The notes under the pieces were generated by a model that had not been told where the DNA came from, did no database searches, and saw only the letters and a program-made list of their open reading frames with translations. This document shows, piece after piece, positions 25,898 to 36,456 of a stretch of DNA of 64,000 nucleotides (position 1 is its first letter; each line of letters opens with the position of its first letter). Made by a program: the position numbers and the translations under genes. Source of the DNA: Fulvia fulva (taxonomy: Eukaryota > Ascomycota > Dothideomycetes > Mycosphaerellales > Mycosphaerellaceae); NCBI RefSeq assembly GCF_020509005.1, contig NC_063016.1, forward strand, positions 3,658,001-3,722,000, in the 5' to 3' direction.

Positions 25898-26497
25898 ATG
25901 TCGAAGCCGACTTCAGCACCATATCCAGAGGCCGCCAATCGCGCATTAGCAACAGAGCGTCTACCTTTACCCAGCCCAACCACAGCACGTTACAGCAGCG
26001 TCACCAGCTCCGAGAAGAGCCCTGGCAGCTCCGACGAGCGTTCTGCCCGTCTTATTTCTTGCCCCGTCGAATCTGTCGCTGGCTCTTGGAGGGCTGGCAT
26101 GCCAGCGCCTTATGAAACCCCGGTCTTCATACCTCCGAGAACAAACACTCTGGTGAAGCCCTTGCATGCACCGATGCAGATCGCCTGCTCTCCTCGCTAC
26201 GGGACAACTCCTACACCTCCTAGCAGCACTCCAAGGAGCTCCTCCAAAACCAGCGAATGTTCCCCAGTCACGGCACTTCCCGGCACGATGTCAGCACGCA
26301 GAGTACAGCGACCTAGCAACACGCGGCGCAGAACGCGAGAGGATGGACGGAATGCCTGCGGCCTGGAAGGAACTGAACAAGAACCTCCGAGGTTAGGAGC
26401 ACGGATGAAGGCATCGTTGCGTGGGATGTTCAAGAAGTCTTCAACGGACGAATCTACTCTTGAGCGCATTGGAGACCGGCATTGGACGGACGAATGA
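25898..26497 (+). CDS. hypothetical fungal protein, disordered with conserved-looking C-terminus
   Basis: An ATG at 25898 opens 199 codons without intron. Most of the protein is Ser/Pro/Thr/Arg-rich and probably disordered. The C-terminal 30 residues are ordered and charged (GARMKASLRGMFKKSSTDES, then ERIGDRHWTDE), a short basic amphipathic helix followed by an acidic Trp-containing end. This end resembles the tails of uncharacterised ascomycete proteins as I recall them, and is the main reason to accept it. The frame stays open for five codons upstream without another ATG. No signal peptide or membrane span. Function unknown. Confidence 0.5.
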   Translation: MSKPTSAPYPEAANRALATERLPLPSPTTARYSSVTSSEKSPGSSDERSARLISCPVESVAGSWRAGMPAPYETPVFIPPRTNTLVKPLHAPMQIACSPRYGTTPTPPSSTPRSSSKTSECSPVTALPGTMSARRVQRPSNTRRRTREDGRNACGLEGTEQEPPRLGARMKASLRGMFKKSSTDESTLERIGDRHWTDE

Positions 26498-27920
26498 AAC
26501 TGAGAACCCTGCCCCTACGCTACATGTTGGTCTTTACAGGTTACGGTTGATTCGCCGCTACGATGCAATGTGGTAATATGCCGCCGCATCTTGGCATACT
26601 GCGCCAATTGCTGGACATGACTCTGGATTCACTACGCATAGCTAGCAGCATACTTGTGCAAACAGCAATCTCAGAAGTCTTGAAGATCCAAAGCATCAAT
26701 TTCGCAGCTGGGTCTGTGCTGTTGGGCAATTCTTAACAGCCGTCAGACACAGTTTGCCAGAGTGCATTCTTCGAGAGGTCACTCTTCCCACTCAGGACAT
26801 TGTTGCTGATTGACACAGGCAGGCAAACATACTCGTGAGAGGCAACCAGCACGGGAACAAAAAAACCTCCTCCAAGGTCTGATCTGCTAAAATCTGACAT
26901 GGTCATGGGTGGCTGTTTGCGAATCTGTGCGGCACATAGGATTCACTTTAGGGGTACGGGCCTGCGTGGTCGACGATGTGGCAGCACGACAGGCCAATTT
27001 ATCTGCAAGTTGGTGACATCGACTGGCGTCGTGCATCGTCTGCAGTCAGCTTCTGTCATGTCGCACAGCATTGATACTCGTCTCCTCAGCTGCAGGGTAG
27101 GTCAGCGTACTCAAGACTAAGCTGCGTTCCTTCTCATGGCATAATACTATTGTAATGGCATTCACGTTGGGCCATGGATCTGTCTTTATACCGGAAGATG
27201 ATCGATCTAGATGCAGACCAGCGGCAATGTGCTTGGTTCAGATCTCCGTGGTGGTCGAAGTGGTCAACACACACAATATGACTGGTCATCGAGGAGCCGG
27301 GGCTAGAGCTTTTAGTGCAAGTTCATTGGCAGCCGCTCGACGCATGTTCCCACGAGCTTATTTGCGCAGCGCTTACAGCTGTTCTACGACACGTCCGCAG
27401 CGACTTGGTCTCAGTGCTCGAAACTCACACGTCCAACACTGTCACGCAGGGCAGCAACTCGCCACACCAAAAGTCATGGCTAGCTCTATGCTGCGCAGGT
27501 CCGGGATGCCATCACGATTGTCCGACCCTCTGTTCGGCACTAGCTGTGCCGGAAATGTACCAATCGACGTGCTTACAGCTGCCAAGCGCTTCTTCCACTC
27601 TCGTGCGACCACACGAGAGGTGGCTGTCATGCTGCAGCGCCAATCACTCCCCTTCGCTGGACTCGGCATGTACCCTGCGTGGTGTAAGTAAAGGTCGTAA
27701 GCTGCATAGCAATCCTTCCGGTCTCTCGAGTCCCCAACATCTGGCGCTCTGACCCGACTTCTTTCCTTTGCAGCTCTCGCTTCTGTTTCATATACTGCAC
27801 TATCGTCTTCGACGCCTGTTCTGTAGCGGACGTATGTAACAGCCTGTCCAGAGCCCTCGAGAGCGCATACCGACGCCACAAAGCCCCTTCCGATCGCGAC
27901 CTCGGGACGAAAAGAGCAGG
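26498..27920. other. intergenic, 1.4 kb without a supported gene
   Basis: A 178-codon plus-strand frame (27155-27691) overlaps 145-codon frames on both strands. It has no domain and irregular composition, so I do not call it. The last few hundred bases serve as promoter of the Bim1-like gene. Confidence 0.35.
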
Positions 27921-28770
27921 ATGTACGGACTTGGGAAGGCCATAGCCGCTGTGGTAGCTATCTGCAGCGTAGCAAGAGCGCACACGGTGATCACGTATCC
28001 AGGCTGGAGGGGCAACAATTTACACACGAATGGAACGGCACCAGATCAAGATCCGAACACAATAGGGATCAATTACTTCTCAGACAATGACACATATGCG
28101 TTTCCCTACGGCATGCAGTGGATGTATCCATGTGAGTAGAAGGTGTTGCGATTCGGCGAGTATTTGGCTGACGACCAACACAGGTGGAGGCATGCCAATG
28201 ACGAGCAATCGCACCAAATGGCCAGTCGGCGGTGGAGCTATATCAGTACCACCTGGTTGGTTTCCAGGGCATAGCAAAGCATTCTTCTACGTCAACATCG
28301 GAATCCAGGAAGAAGGCATGTTGGCGCCGCCAAACTACTCCCATCCGGTTGTGCCAGTATTCCAACTCACCGGACCATCGAACGCACAATATCCAGGACA
28401 GTTCTGCTTGCCGCAAGTGCGCATGCCAGTGAGCCTATCTTTGGCCGAAGGCACAAACATCACGATACAGGTTGTGGAAGCAGCACAACACGGCGCAGCG
28501 CTCTACAGTGTAAGTACTAGAGATTCGTACCATCGAACAGCAGATGATGATGGCTGATGCCCATCGCAGTGCGTAGATGTTACCCTTACGAAACCGGAAG
28601 AGGTCGAGCAAGTGACGCCGCAGAACTGCTACAACAGCTCGAACCTTGGCTTCAACCTCGTCTTCAGCACGCAAGCGCTCACTAACGGCGCAACATCATC
28701 AATAGCAGGCCCAACCCCTCTGGTACTCTTCGCCGGATTGGTATTTAGCGCGCTGCTCACATTGATATAA
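27921..28770 (+). CDS. GPI-anchored Bim1/X325-like copper-binding protein
   Basis: Exons 27921-28131, 28184-28509 and 28570-28770 (introns 52 and 60 bp) give 245 residues. A signal peptide (residues 1-20, ending SVARA) leaves His21 as the mature N-terminus, followed by TVITYPGWRGNNL. This is the mark of the LPMO-fold X325 family, whose Cryptococcus member Bim1 acts in copper acquisition; the family binds copper by the N-terminal His but is not known to cleave polysaccharide. Conserved cysteines (MYPCGGMPM, GQFCLPQV, YSCVDVTL, PQNCYNSS) fit two disulphides. The C-terminus has a Ser/Ala region and a hydrophobic tail (PLVLFAGLVFSALLTLI), a GPI-anchor signal. Likely at the cell surface. All joins keep frame. 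Confidence 0.87.
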
Positions 28771-31759
28771 AGCCAATGATGACAGTGGCCTTGTTTGCGA
28801 TTTGCATTTCAGCGACACCAAGAGACCAGCATTGGACCGGGCTGGGGAGGGTTTGTACATATACCAGGCGTTTCCACAGATGTGCTGTGGCTCGACAGAA
28901 GAGCGGGTGTGCAGAAAAGCCCAAGAGGAGATATTCCCTCGCTATGATATCCCAGGCCATTGCTATACAGCAATGCCGCACTTAATGACAGAACGACTAT
29001 GCTCGGTTTAGACCAACTCGCACACTTTCTCGTTGAACGTAAGCGCGAAGAATATGGCTTTGGGTTCAGGAATTGTCATTGCCACAAGCAAAACGTTAAG
29101 GCACCCAGGGCTAGTGGACCTCTGCACGACATGGAGTAGTCCCCGAATCCCAGTAGGTCGTAAGCATGGTGAGGGTATGGCTTTCGTGGCCACCAGACAA
29201 TCGTGACGGCCTGATGATCAAGGAAGACATCGATCAACATCCGTGATAGGAAAACATATGCCAATCGTGAACGAGAGATCTCGACAATCGTGAACTTGGA
29301 GGACCCCTACCGCTGACTTCTGGACATTGTGACCCGTGGATCTGCGTTCGACTTGATGCGCTTTGGCTGTTGCCATCGAAGTCGATGCATTGAAGACTAT
29401 CATGAGCACAACTCGCTGCAAAAGCAATCCATCTGCGCAATAATGGCAAGGGTCAACATTCTAGGACCCCACTACGAGCAGCTTGCATTGATTGCACGCA
29501 GCTAAAGTATGGCCTGGGCGGACTTTCAAGAGGAGCTGATAAGTCTGATGAGCAGAATGTTACAGGTGGTAATGACTGGAGCGCAGCCGTTCCACTATTA
29601 ACCTCTTATCATTCAAGTAGAATTGCTGGGACTGTAGTGCGCAGCATGAGAGTCTGTGCTATACACTAGACGCGTACTGCCAAGGCTGGCCGGTATCTGC
29701 GAAAAGTCAGAACTCCAGCGGACGGTACTTCGTAACGATTCCCGCATCAACAACCCCCCGACGGCTTGGTCTGATAATTGGCGTGGTCTGATGGAACCCA
29801 TGCTCGCAGTGGCCGCTCGTAATCATCGTTTATCAGTACAATTGGGTTGCTGCAGAGTTTCTGCTTTCGATGATATAACCACGTGCAGTGCTATCTGGTT
29901 TCCATGCTTGCAGGGCAGGAGTTCAGCCTCGGTGGAGACGTGCGGACCATATGCTCGAGCCTAGCTTGGTAGTGCAATGCTTGATATCTTATCGGCTGCA
30001 TACCACAACCTTCGGCCGTGTGTCGACATACACAGCGAGGGCGGCAGTGCATCATGCTTCGATATTCGTATTACGGCCAGGCTGTGTGCTCAGACGCATG
30101 AGCAATGTTCCAGAGAGACAGCGAAAGAGCCAGCGTGTCCGAAGTCACCGTCGCCCGAGTGAGTCGACGCTGCAAGTTCGAGGTCCAGTCAACCAGGAAC
30201 GACCTGCGGTATCTTGTCGATCAAAGGACAGGCCGCCGAAGGTGTACACCGTGTCATACCATCAGATATCGTGAGGCTGTTTGATATGCTTGCAGATCAG
30301 CGTTAGGAACTCACTTCGTCCCAACGCAACTTTGCAATCTGGAGTACCCAGTTTGAGGGATATACCCCCGAAAGCCAAGTAGATTGGCTGTGAAGAGATC
30401 TGCATGTGCTTCACACGTGTTGGACGAGGACGATGTTCGTGGCCTCCACGAGTCTCGTGTGGCATACCGTGTGTGTTGCATCTGCTGCACTTCAGTAGCC
30501 CCGTCACAAGCCTCAAGGGCTCACTGCTGTGAGCGCGTTCTAGCTTCACTTCTGAGGTCAGTAATGTCGAAGCTCTACCAGCGGCACGGTCGATCGCCGG
30601 CACACGTGGAGATCGGCCCTGCCCAAACGCCTGGTTGAGGTGGGGAGTTGCCGAACGGCTCGAAGGAGACATGTCGAGCCGTGCACCTGCCGAGACGAGA
30701 TACATCAGATTGCTGAAGAGAGCCTAGCACGAGGGTGAGTTTGAACGATGATCTGCATCATGCCATGCTGCGAGAAATGGGCCTGGCCATTTGTCGGTCG
30801 AATATATTCTGCAGTATTGCGCGCAGTGCAGGCAGCGGCATTGGCCGTACGGTTGATGCCCTACCACCAGCGACTGGCACAGCGTCGGCGTCGAAAGGTG
30901 TGATGGCAAGTGAGCGTTGGTTTGTAGGTTTCGGCGGTTTCTGCAGGACCAAGTTTAAGGTCAAGCGTCGTTGGCCCTGCGGTATTGGGAAAGAGCTCCC
31001 AGGTCGGCGGCGTGGCACTTACCTTACTCGACTCACCAAAGTCTCGCAGCCGGCCAGACGCTGCATCATCGCTCGTTGTGGTGAAGACTGAGGAGTGGAT
31101 CTCTCAGTTCTGACACGGGCGGGTGTGGTGTTCGATCGTTCCCGCAGATTGGCAGTTCGTGTTTCTTCCGCGCTCGCAGATGACGGCAGTCTTGCTGACA
31201 CGATCCTTGCCGATCGAGGAGGTGATGTTCCTGCAGCGCGAGGTCGAGATGGCCCTCACGGTAACATTGAAGGCGACAGCAGATGAGACACGTGCACCAT
31301 CAGTGGCTTAATGGCAGACAGGGATACGTGTGCGGCTCGGTTGTCTGGATGCGTGAAAAAGCCTCCCGCGTCAACTCTAACCATGCCTTTGGCTCCTTTC
31401 GGTCGTTGGAATCTGCTTGGGGCACGCCGCCGCCGAATGTGCCGCGCCAGGACGACGTTGAGAGTTTTGCGCTTCGCAAAGCTCCATCTTCCAGCAGCCC
31501 TCCTTGCGCACCTCGACCACGCCGTTGAAATGCAAAACACTCGCCGACAAGACGCCCGCCAGAGACAGCGCATACCATCATGTCCTTCGAGGCCCGTCTG
31601 CGTGTCCGATGGCCGTGGAAACTGGACACAGCCAGCCGACACTGGGCGTGCGAACCGTGAAAGCTGCCAGGAACACGGCCCAGATGCCTCCTCTCTATCG
31701 ATAGACCGCCACGTCGTCTGGCATCGCGCTGCCTATCCCGAGGCCTCTGACACAACTGT
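28771..31759. other. intergenic, 3 kb without a supported gene
   Basis: The longest gene-free single-copy stretch. Frames of 120-160 codons occur in 30262-31793 but overlap in opposite strands (for example 31300-31773 minus against 31311-31793 plus) and are explained by GC-rich composition. No tRNA, CpA damage or repeat was recognised. It is the left flank of the large Gypsy-type element. Confidence 0.35.
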
Positions 31760-31764
31760 CTACT

Positions 31765-31884
31765 CAAGTCCACAAGAAAGGAGAAAGAATTAGGCCATGG
31801 ATAGTGGGGTATTCAAGCTATCTACTGCTGCAAGATACAGAGGGTGTCACGCTGGTGACGTCATATCCTGCCTCTCTACTCCAT
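31765..31884 (-). repeat. 3' LTR (left terminal repeat), 120 bp
   Basis: Matches the right repeat from CCACAAGAAAGGAGAAAG (31770) to TCCAT (31884) with few differences, apart from lacking an internal 73 bp segment. It contains TGACGTCA at 31856-31863. The outer few bases (31765-31769) are less certain. On the element's strand it begins ATGGAGTAGAGAGG. Confidence 0.6.
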
Positions 31885-32214
31885 GCGACAACAAGACAAC
31901 GCCCACGTTGTCTGTTCCAGTGATGCCAATATGCCTTCATCTTATCCATGCCTTGTCCCATGTTGAATTCCATAATGTTGTGAGGGTGTTTCGTGTTGAG
32001 CGTGCCACCCTCGGAGGGTGTCACGCCAGGAGCGCTCCAACACATACGCTGCTGATGGTCTTGCCCATGGTTTGTTACTCGACTTTTTTGGTGTTTTGTG
32101 TCTGTAATGGTTCCCCTGGGTGCCTGCGTGAGGCCCAGTGAGCGTGACGCCTGGCCAGCGTGACGCCTGGCGAGCGTGAAGCCCAACCGTGGTGATGTGG
32201 TTTGAGCGGGCAGC
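31885..32214. other. 3' untranslated tail of the large element
   Basis: Non-coding between ORF3 stop and the left LTR. Holds GTGTCACGC at 32017-32025 and three GTGACGCC/GTGAAGCC units at 32140-32185. Confidence 0.5.
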
Positions 32215-33278
32215 TCAAGGGATGCGGTAGTCCGGCTTTGTGAAGCTCAGCATCTGGTGGTACTTGTCGATGGCGTCGTCGAACTCCACCTTCTTGCCGT
32301 CGCTGGCAGCGGTTCGTGCTTTGTCCAGGTAGGTGCGAATGATGGGATTCTCGGTGACGACGGTGGACAGCGCACGATTGTCGCGCAAGGTCTGGTCAAC
32401 CTTCGCCAGTCGATCCATCAATACGCGGTTGTTGGCGCCAGGGGAGACGGTGTAGGGTGCCTCCGCGAAGGTAACTCGGCTGTGCGGGAGTTGTAGAGGC
32501 GTGTTCTAGCTGCTGCCGGTTGGGTTGGTGCGCGGCTGGCCGTGTCTTGCTGGGCCTCCTGGTGACAAATTGTAGTCATTGTGTGTGCCCGAGGTGCGAC
32601 GGCTGCTAGAACCGCGCTCGCCGGCGCGAGCACGCTGGCGTTGGCCCGACTGGCCCTGCTGTTCTGGGAGGCCACCACTCATGCGCGCGTCCGTCCCATT
32701 GTTTCGTCTACTGCGCGTGTTGCTGTAGGGAGTGTCACGCACGAGACCGTCCTGCAGCAGGTCGTCAATCTTGTCGCGGTATGGTCGGCCACCTCCGTGA
32801 CGGTGGTTTGGGCGCTCATCCAGGTTGATCACATCTGCCCCGAAGGTCTTGCAGAGCTTGGTGAGCCACTCGTGGTCAGTGCACGATGCCAACGCGGCGG
32901 CAGTAGGCATTGCGCCCTTGGCCTAGAGGCGGCGCGCCGTTCCGTCGTTGCTGAGGGCAACCCAATGCGCCTGGTTGGAATACGCCTTGTCCAGGATCGA
33001 TTGGCCCTCAGCCTGAGTAAGGGGTCGGAACACGTCCACAACTCTCTCTCCTTGTTCACCGTCGTGCTGGTCTGGCGCTGACGCTTTGGTGAGCTGACAT
33101 CACCCAGGTTCAGCTTTGAGACGAAGGTGGCCGGGGGCTTCAAGATGGAGGAACCTGGCGTGCCGCTTGGTGTGGTGTACTGGCCGCTAGTGCGACGTGA
33201 GGGGGTGGTATATTGGTCGCGTGCACCTGTCGGGCGCGGGCGCAACGGGGCGATGTTCTTCGATTGGGGGTCGACCAT
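32215..33278 (-). pseudogene. element ORF3, unknown function (about 354 codons)
   Basis: Starts at the ATG at 33278, in the same frame as ORF2 and 100 bp after its stop. The first 80 residues are basic and Pro/Ser/Thr-rich with a repeated QYTTPS unit. A frameshift follows at 33042-33051 in a GA run (CT run on +), fitting slippage. The rest is in the other frame: a folded-looking region (VDVFRPLTQAEGQSILDKAY, then an ADVINLDERPNHRHGGGRPY segment), an Arg/Gly/Gln-rich stretch, and a helical C-terminus ending YHQMLSFTKPDYRIP. Two in-frame TAG stops (32923-32925 and 32506-32508) sit where Gln is plausible. No domain recognised. RGG-like and Gln-rich parts suggest nucleic-acid binding, by inference only. 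Confidence 0.55.
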
Positions 33279-33377
33279 CTTCAGGTGGGCATTCGGCTTC
33301 GCATGCTGGTGGTAATACTCTGCTCGGTGGTGGCTAGCACGCAGAAAGTCCACCGCTGTGGGGGCTGCAGCCTTGCT

Positions 33378-36035
33378 CTAATGCTTCTCTTCATCTCCCA
33401 AGGCGTTCATCTCATCGCGGTAGCGTGTGACCTCCGCTTCGAGTGCTTCTCGCTCAGTCACCGGCAGGAGGGCTGCGATGGCATACGCCTCCTCTGCTGT
33501 TGGGGCCCGGTGAGGCTGATATTGCCTCAGGACCTCCTGGTTATCTGTGAGTTGGCTTGGCCGGGGTAGGCAGAACTTCTCGACCACGGAGTTGGCCACT
33601 CCGGCGCTGCCGTTGATGGCTTGCTGCATGAACTGTTCATCATCCGCTCCTGGGTACTTGTACTTCTCAAAGAGGGCTCCCAGGGCCGCCCTCAACTTGG
33701 TACCACCCATATGCATGAGCTGCTGTGCGACACCCTCCGGAAGAGGTGTCCGCGCGAATCTCGTGCCTTTGAACACGCGTGGGCAGCTGTAGTGGGTGAA
33801 CACCTGCTTGGTCGATAGTGTTCTGATCTTGTTGATCACCTCCACGGCCTTGTCGTCTCCAACTTTTATCCACATCATCTGCACATCGTGATCGCCTTCT
33901 GCAGCTTCGCCAGCGAATGGCGACGGTGGTCGTGACTCTGAGGATGTCTCATCGTCCTGCTGTTCGTCCATGAAGCCCTAGTACTCGGACCCAAGCCCAT
34001 CGCCCTGTGCATGAGTTCCGGGGACTGGCACCTCCGCCTCAGAAGCTGTGTTGGTTGGAACCTGAGCTTTGTTGTACTTGGGCATATCTCTCGCCATGAG
34101 GTATCCCCGGTTGTAGACGAGCCACCACTCCTCTTCGGGTAGTGTGGTCACCTTGTTGAAGACAATCAAGTTGCGGATTGCTGGCAACACACCGCAGTTG
34201 GCGTTGTACCAGGCGGGGAAATGCATTGTTGCCACAAGGTCACTGTTGAGATACTCATGGAAGTGGAGTATATAGCCATCCAGCGACGTGTCTGGGCATT
34301 GCGAGCCGCCGGACGACTTGAAACCATTGGTCCAGTCACGCTCATGGTTGGTGATAATGAGCTGCTTGATGTACACCAGCGTACCCTAGAACTCGTTCAG
34401 GTCAGCCTAGTAGTTCTGGTATTGGCGGCGGAACAGGTCGAGAAGGCCTCGAGCCCAACTAAGGAGTGTCACATCTGGGTTCTGCGCCTGGTACCCGATG
34501 GTGTGTGACGTTGTGTAGTACATACGCGCAAGGTTAGGTCCCAGCTGGAGCTCGTCGAAGCGGTGTGGTGCAACCTTGGACCCTATTGGGAGGTAGCTGT
34601 TCTCAAAGTGGGCGTGTGACTCCTCGCGGAAGTACTGCACCTCGCCGTGCTCCTCCAGCTTCTTCTTAGCACCATCCTTATCGCGCCTCAGCGTCTTGTG
34701 GTAGTCTTCGACGTTCGCCTGAGAGCGTCTCATGATCAAGTCCTTCTCCTCGTTCGTAAGCTTGAAGCATGCTGACTTGGCGAAGGTACCCTGGTCGGTC
34801 TTCACCTTCACAATGCCTTTCACCTCGTCGTAGAACCAGCCCTGTGCCGGAAAACCGACATATGGAATGCCTTCCATGTCCTTGGAGCTCCCCTTTGGAA
34901 AACAGGGCGCCTTCGGGTCGTGGAGGGTTTCGGAGTTGGGCTCGAGGAGTCCCATGTAGAAGCCCTTGAGATTACGCTCGTCCAGGCTGTACATGACGCC
35001 TGCAGTAGGGACCGTTGTAAGGCAACTCACGTTGTTTTGGGCCGGTGTCCACTTGAAGGTGGTTGGGTCGCTTGTGTTAGCGAGTCGTGGGTGTGGCCGG
35101 TAACGGCGGCCCGGGTTAGCGATGTTGGAAGTTGGTCCGTATAGTGCGAAGGCCTCTGGGGCTCTTGCGTGCTGCGCGGGTGCAGTCGGCGGAGGTGGTG
35201 GGACACCAGCTGGCGGCGGTGGGGGAGCGGCTGTCTTGGCCGTGTAGTTCTGCTGGGCGTGGTTGGCGTTTTCGCCCTCGTTCCACCAGCTCCGAGGGTA
35301 GCGTGGGTGTGCCAACACCTCGTTATCGCCATCAACACGACGCAGAGTGCCATCCTCCTCTAGGAAGTCCCACTTCACTGCCTCGTTCTCCGGGCTCAGG
35401 TCGAATAGGGTGGCGACCTTGCCTCTGTACATATTAGGAACAGTGCACTGCGCGGGAGTCGTTCCCAGGCCACCGCTGACGACTGTGTGCCACAGCAAGT
35501 TGCGGTTGTTGACACTGATACCATCCATCTCGTCCCAAGCTGGGCGGACGGGCCACACCTCGCCGATTAGGTTCTGCATCTCTATCATGGTGGTGGCATT
35601 TGCTAAGTTGAACAGATCATCCATCGCCTCTTGGGTGAGGACGTACTTGGCGGCGAAGAAGATCTTCACGAACTTCTCGAATTCCTCTCTTGCCTCCTGA
35701 GGAGTTGGCTTCTGCTTCCGCACTTTCCATGTGCCTATAGCGAAGAGGATCATCTCAAAGAGGACTGGTGAGACGATGCGGAAGTTGCAGATCACGACAC
35801 CCTCGAAGCCGCGCCGATTGAGCCAGTATAGAAGGTCTGGGAGCGGAGTGTGGGGGTCCTTGAAGGCAATCGGGAGCAGTTGGTTGTACGGGTCTGACCC
35901 AACCAAGAAGATGTCGTAGATGTTGACTTCCCGGTAGACGCCTCCGATAGGGGTGGTGCTGCGCTCGTTGATACGGATGCTAGTCTATAGTGCGTCGCGC
36001 GCGTATCTCGGCGGCACTCGATCGTCCTCCGCCAT
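33378..36035 (-). pseudogene. element ORF2, unknown function (about 886 codons)
   Basis: From the ATG at 36035 one frame continues to 33378 and is broken only by four TAG codons (35985-35987, 34407-34409, 34386-34388, 33978-33980), each fitting a former CAG. The N-terminal 200 residues look globular with hydrophobic helices (PVLFEMILFAIGTW). A proline-rich linker (AAPPPPPAGVPPPPPTAP) lies at about residues 265-285. A second globular region follows, with a Lys/Glu-rich helix and a Tyr/Trp-rich part, and a final acidic linker leads to a helical domain ending DEMNALGDEEKH. No transmembrane span, signal peptide, zinc finger, protease, helicase or methyltransferase motif is seen. It starts 420 bp after the Gag-Pol stop. 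I do not recognise it. Confidence 0.6.
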
Positions 36036-36456
36036 GTTGACGGCGGGTGAGCGCGATGCGCTCGACTCGGGTGGTGGGTGGTGCAGATGCGGTTTAGGGG
36101 TGTCGCGTAAAGTGATGTGTTGGTGTCTGATGATTGTGTGGTGATTCTCGCGCCGCCTCGGTGGTGGTTGTGAGATTCGGTAGGTGACTGCGGGTGTTTT
36201 GTGGGTGTTGTGAGAAGTTGGTGGGTGAAGTCGGTTTGATGTTTTTGGTGTTGTGGCGACTTTGTTTACACGTGCTGACGCGAGCGGCGAAACCCCGGCA
36301 GCAAGTCACGCCTGAAACGCCCTCCACCTCGTCAGGGTGTTTGCTGTGCCTTGTAACTCATTCACTCGTTATTCTCGCTATGTACTCTCTGCTCTCGCCG
36401 CTCGCCTTATCCTGCTGGGTACTCCATGCGACAATAAGTGCTGCCTTGAGATGTCC
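36036..36456. other. spacer between Gag-Pol and ORF2
   Basis: Non-coding 421 bp. On plus it holds TACTCCATGCGACAA at 36419-36433, the same 15 bases that span the inner edge of the left LTR (31877-31891), with TATCCTGC in similar relative position upstream in both places. Also has AAGTCACGCC near 36286. Confidence 0.5.

Noticed and set aside
27155..27691. 178-codon plus-strand ORF
   Set aside because: Overlaps equally long frames on both strands and has no recognisable features.
28132..28183. Bim1-like intron 1 as a fourth introner-like element (contains CGAGTATTTGGCTGAC)
   Set aside because: Only the branch-site region resembles the introner block; the intron is 52 bp and lacks the other shared parts and the hairpin.
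31095..31793. Overlapping ORFs of 60-160 codons on both strands
   Set aside because: They overlap in opposite strands in GC-rich DNA, have no domain or splice sites, and no reason favours one over another.
33378..36035. Alternative genetic code or programmed TAG readthrough in the element genes
   Set aside because: Host genes in the window end normally and use TAG as stop (for example GH76), and the same TAG excess occurs in non-coding and antisense DNA of the repeats, so mutation explains it.
32215..36035. ORF2 or ORF3 as an envelope-like gene
   Set aside because: No signal peptide, membrane span or glycosylation-rich ectodomain is visible.
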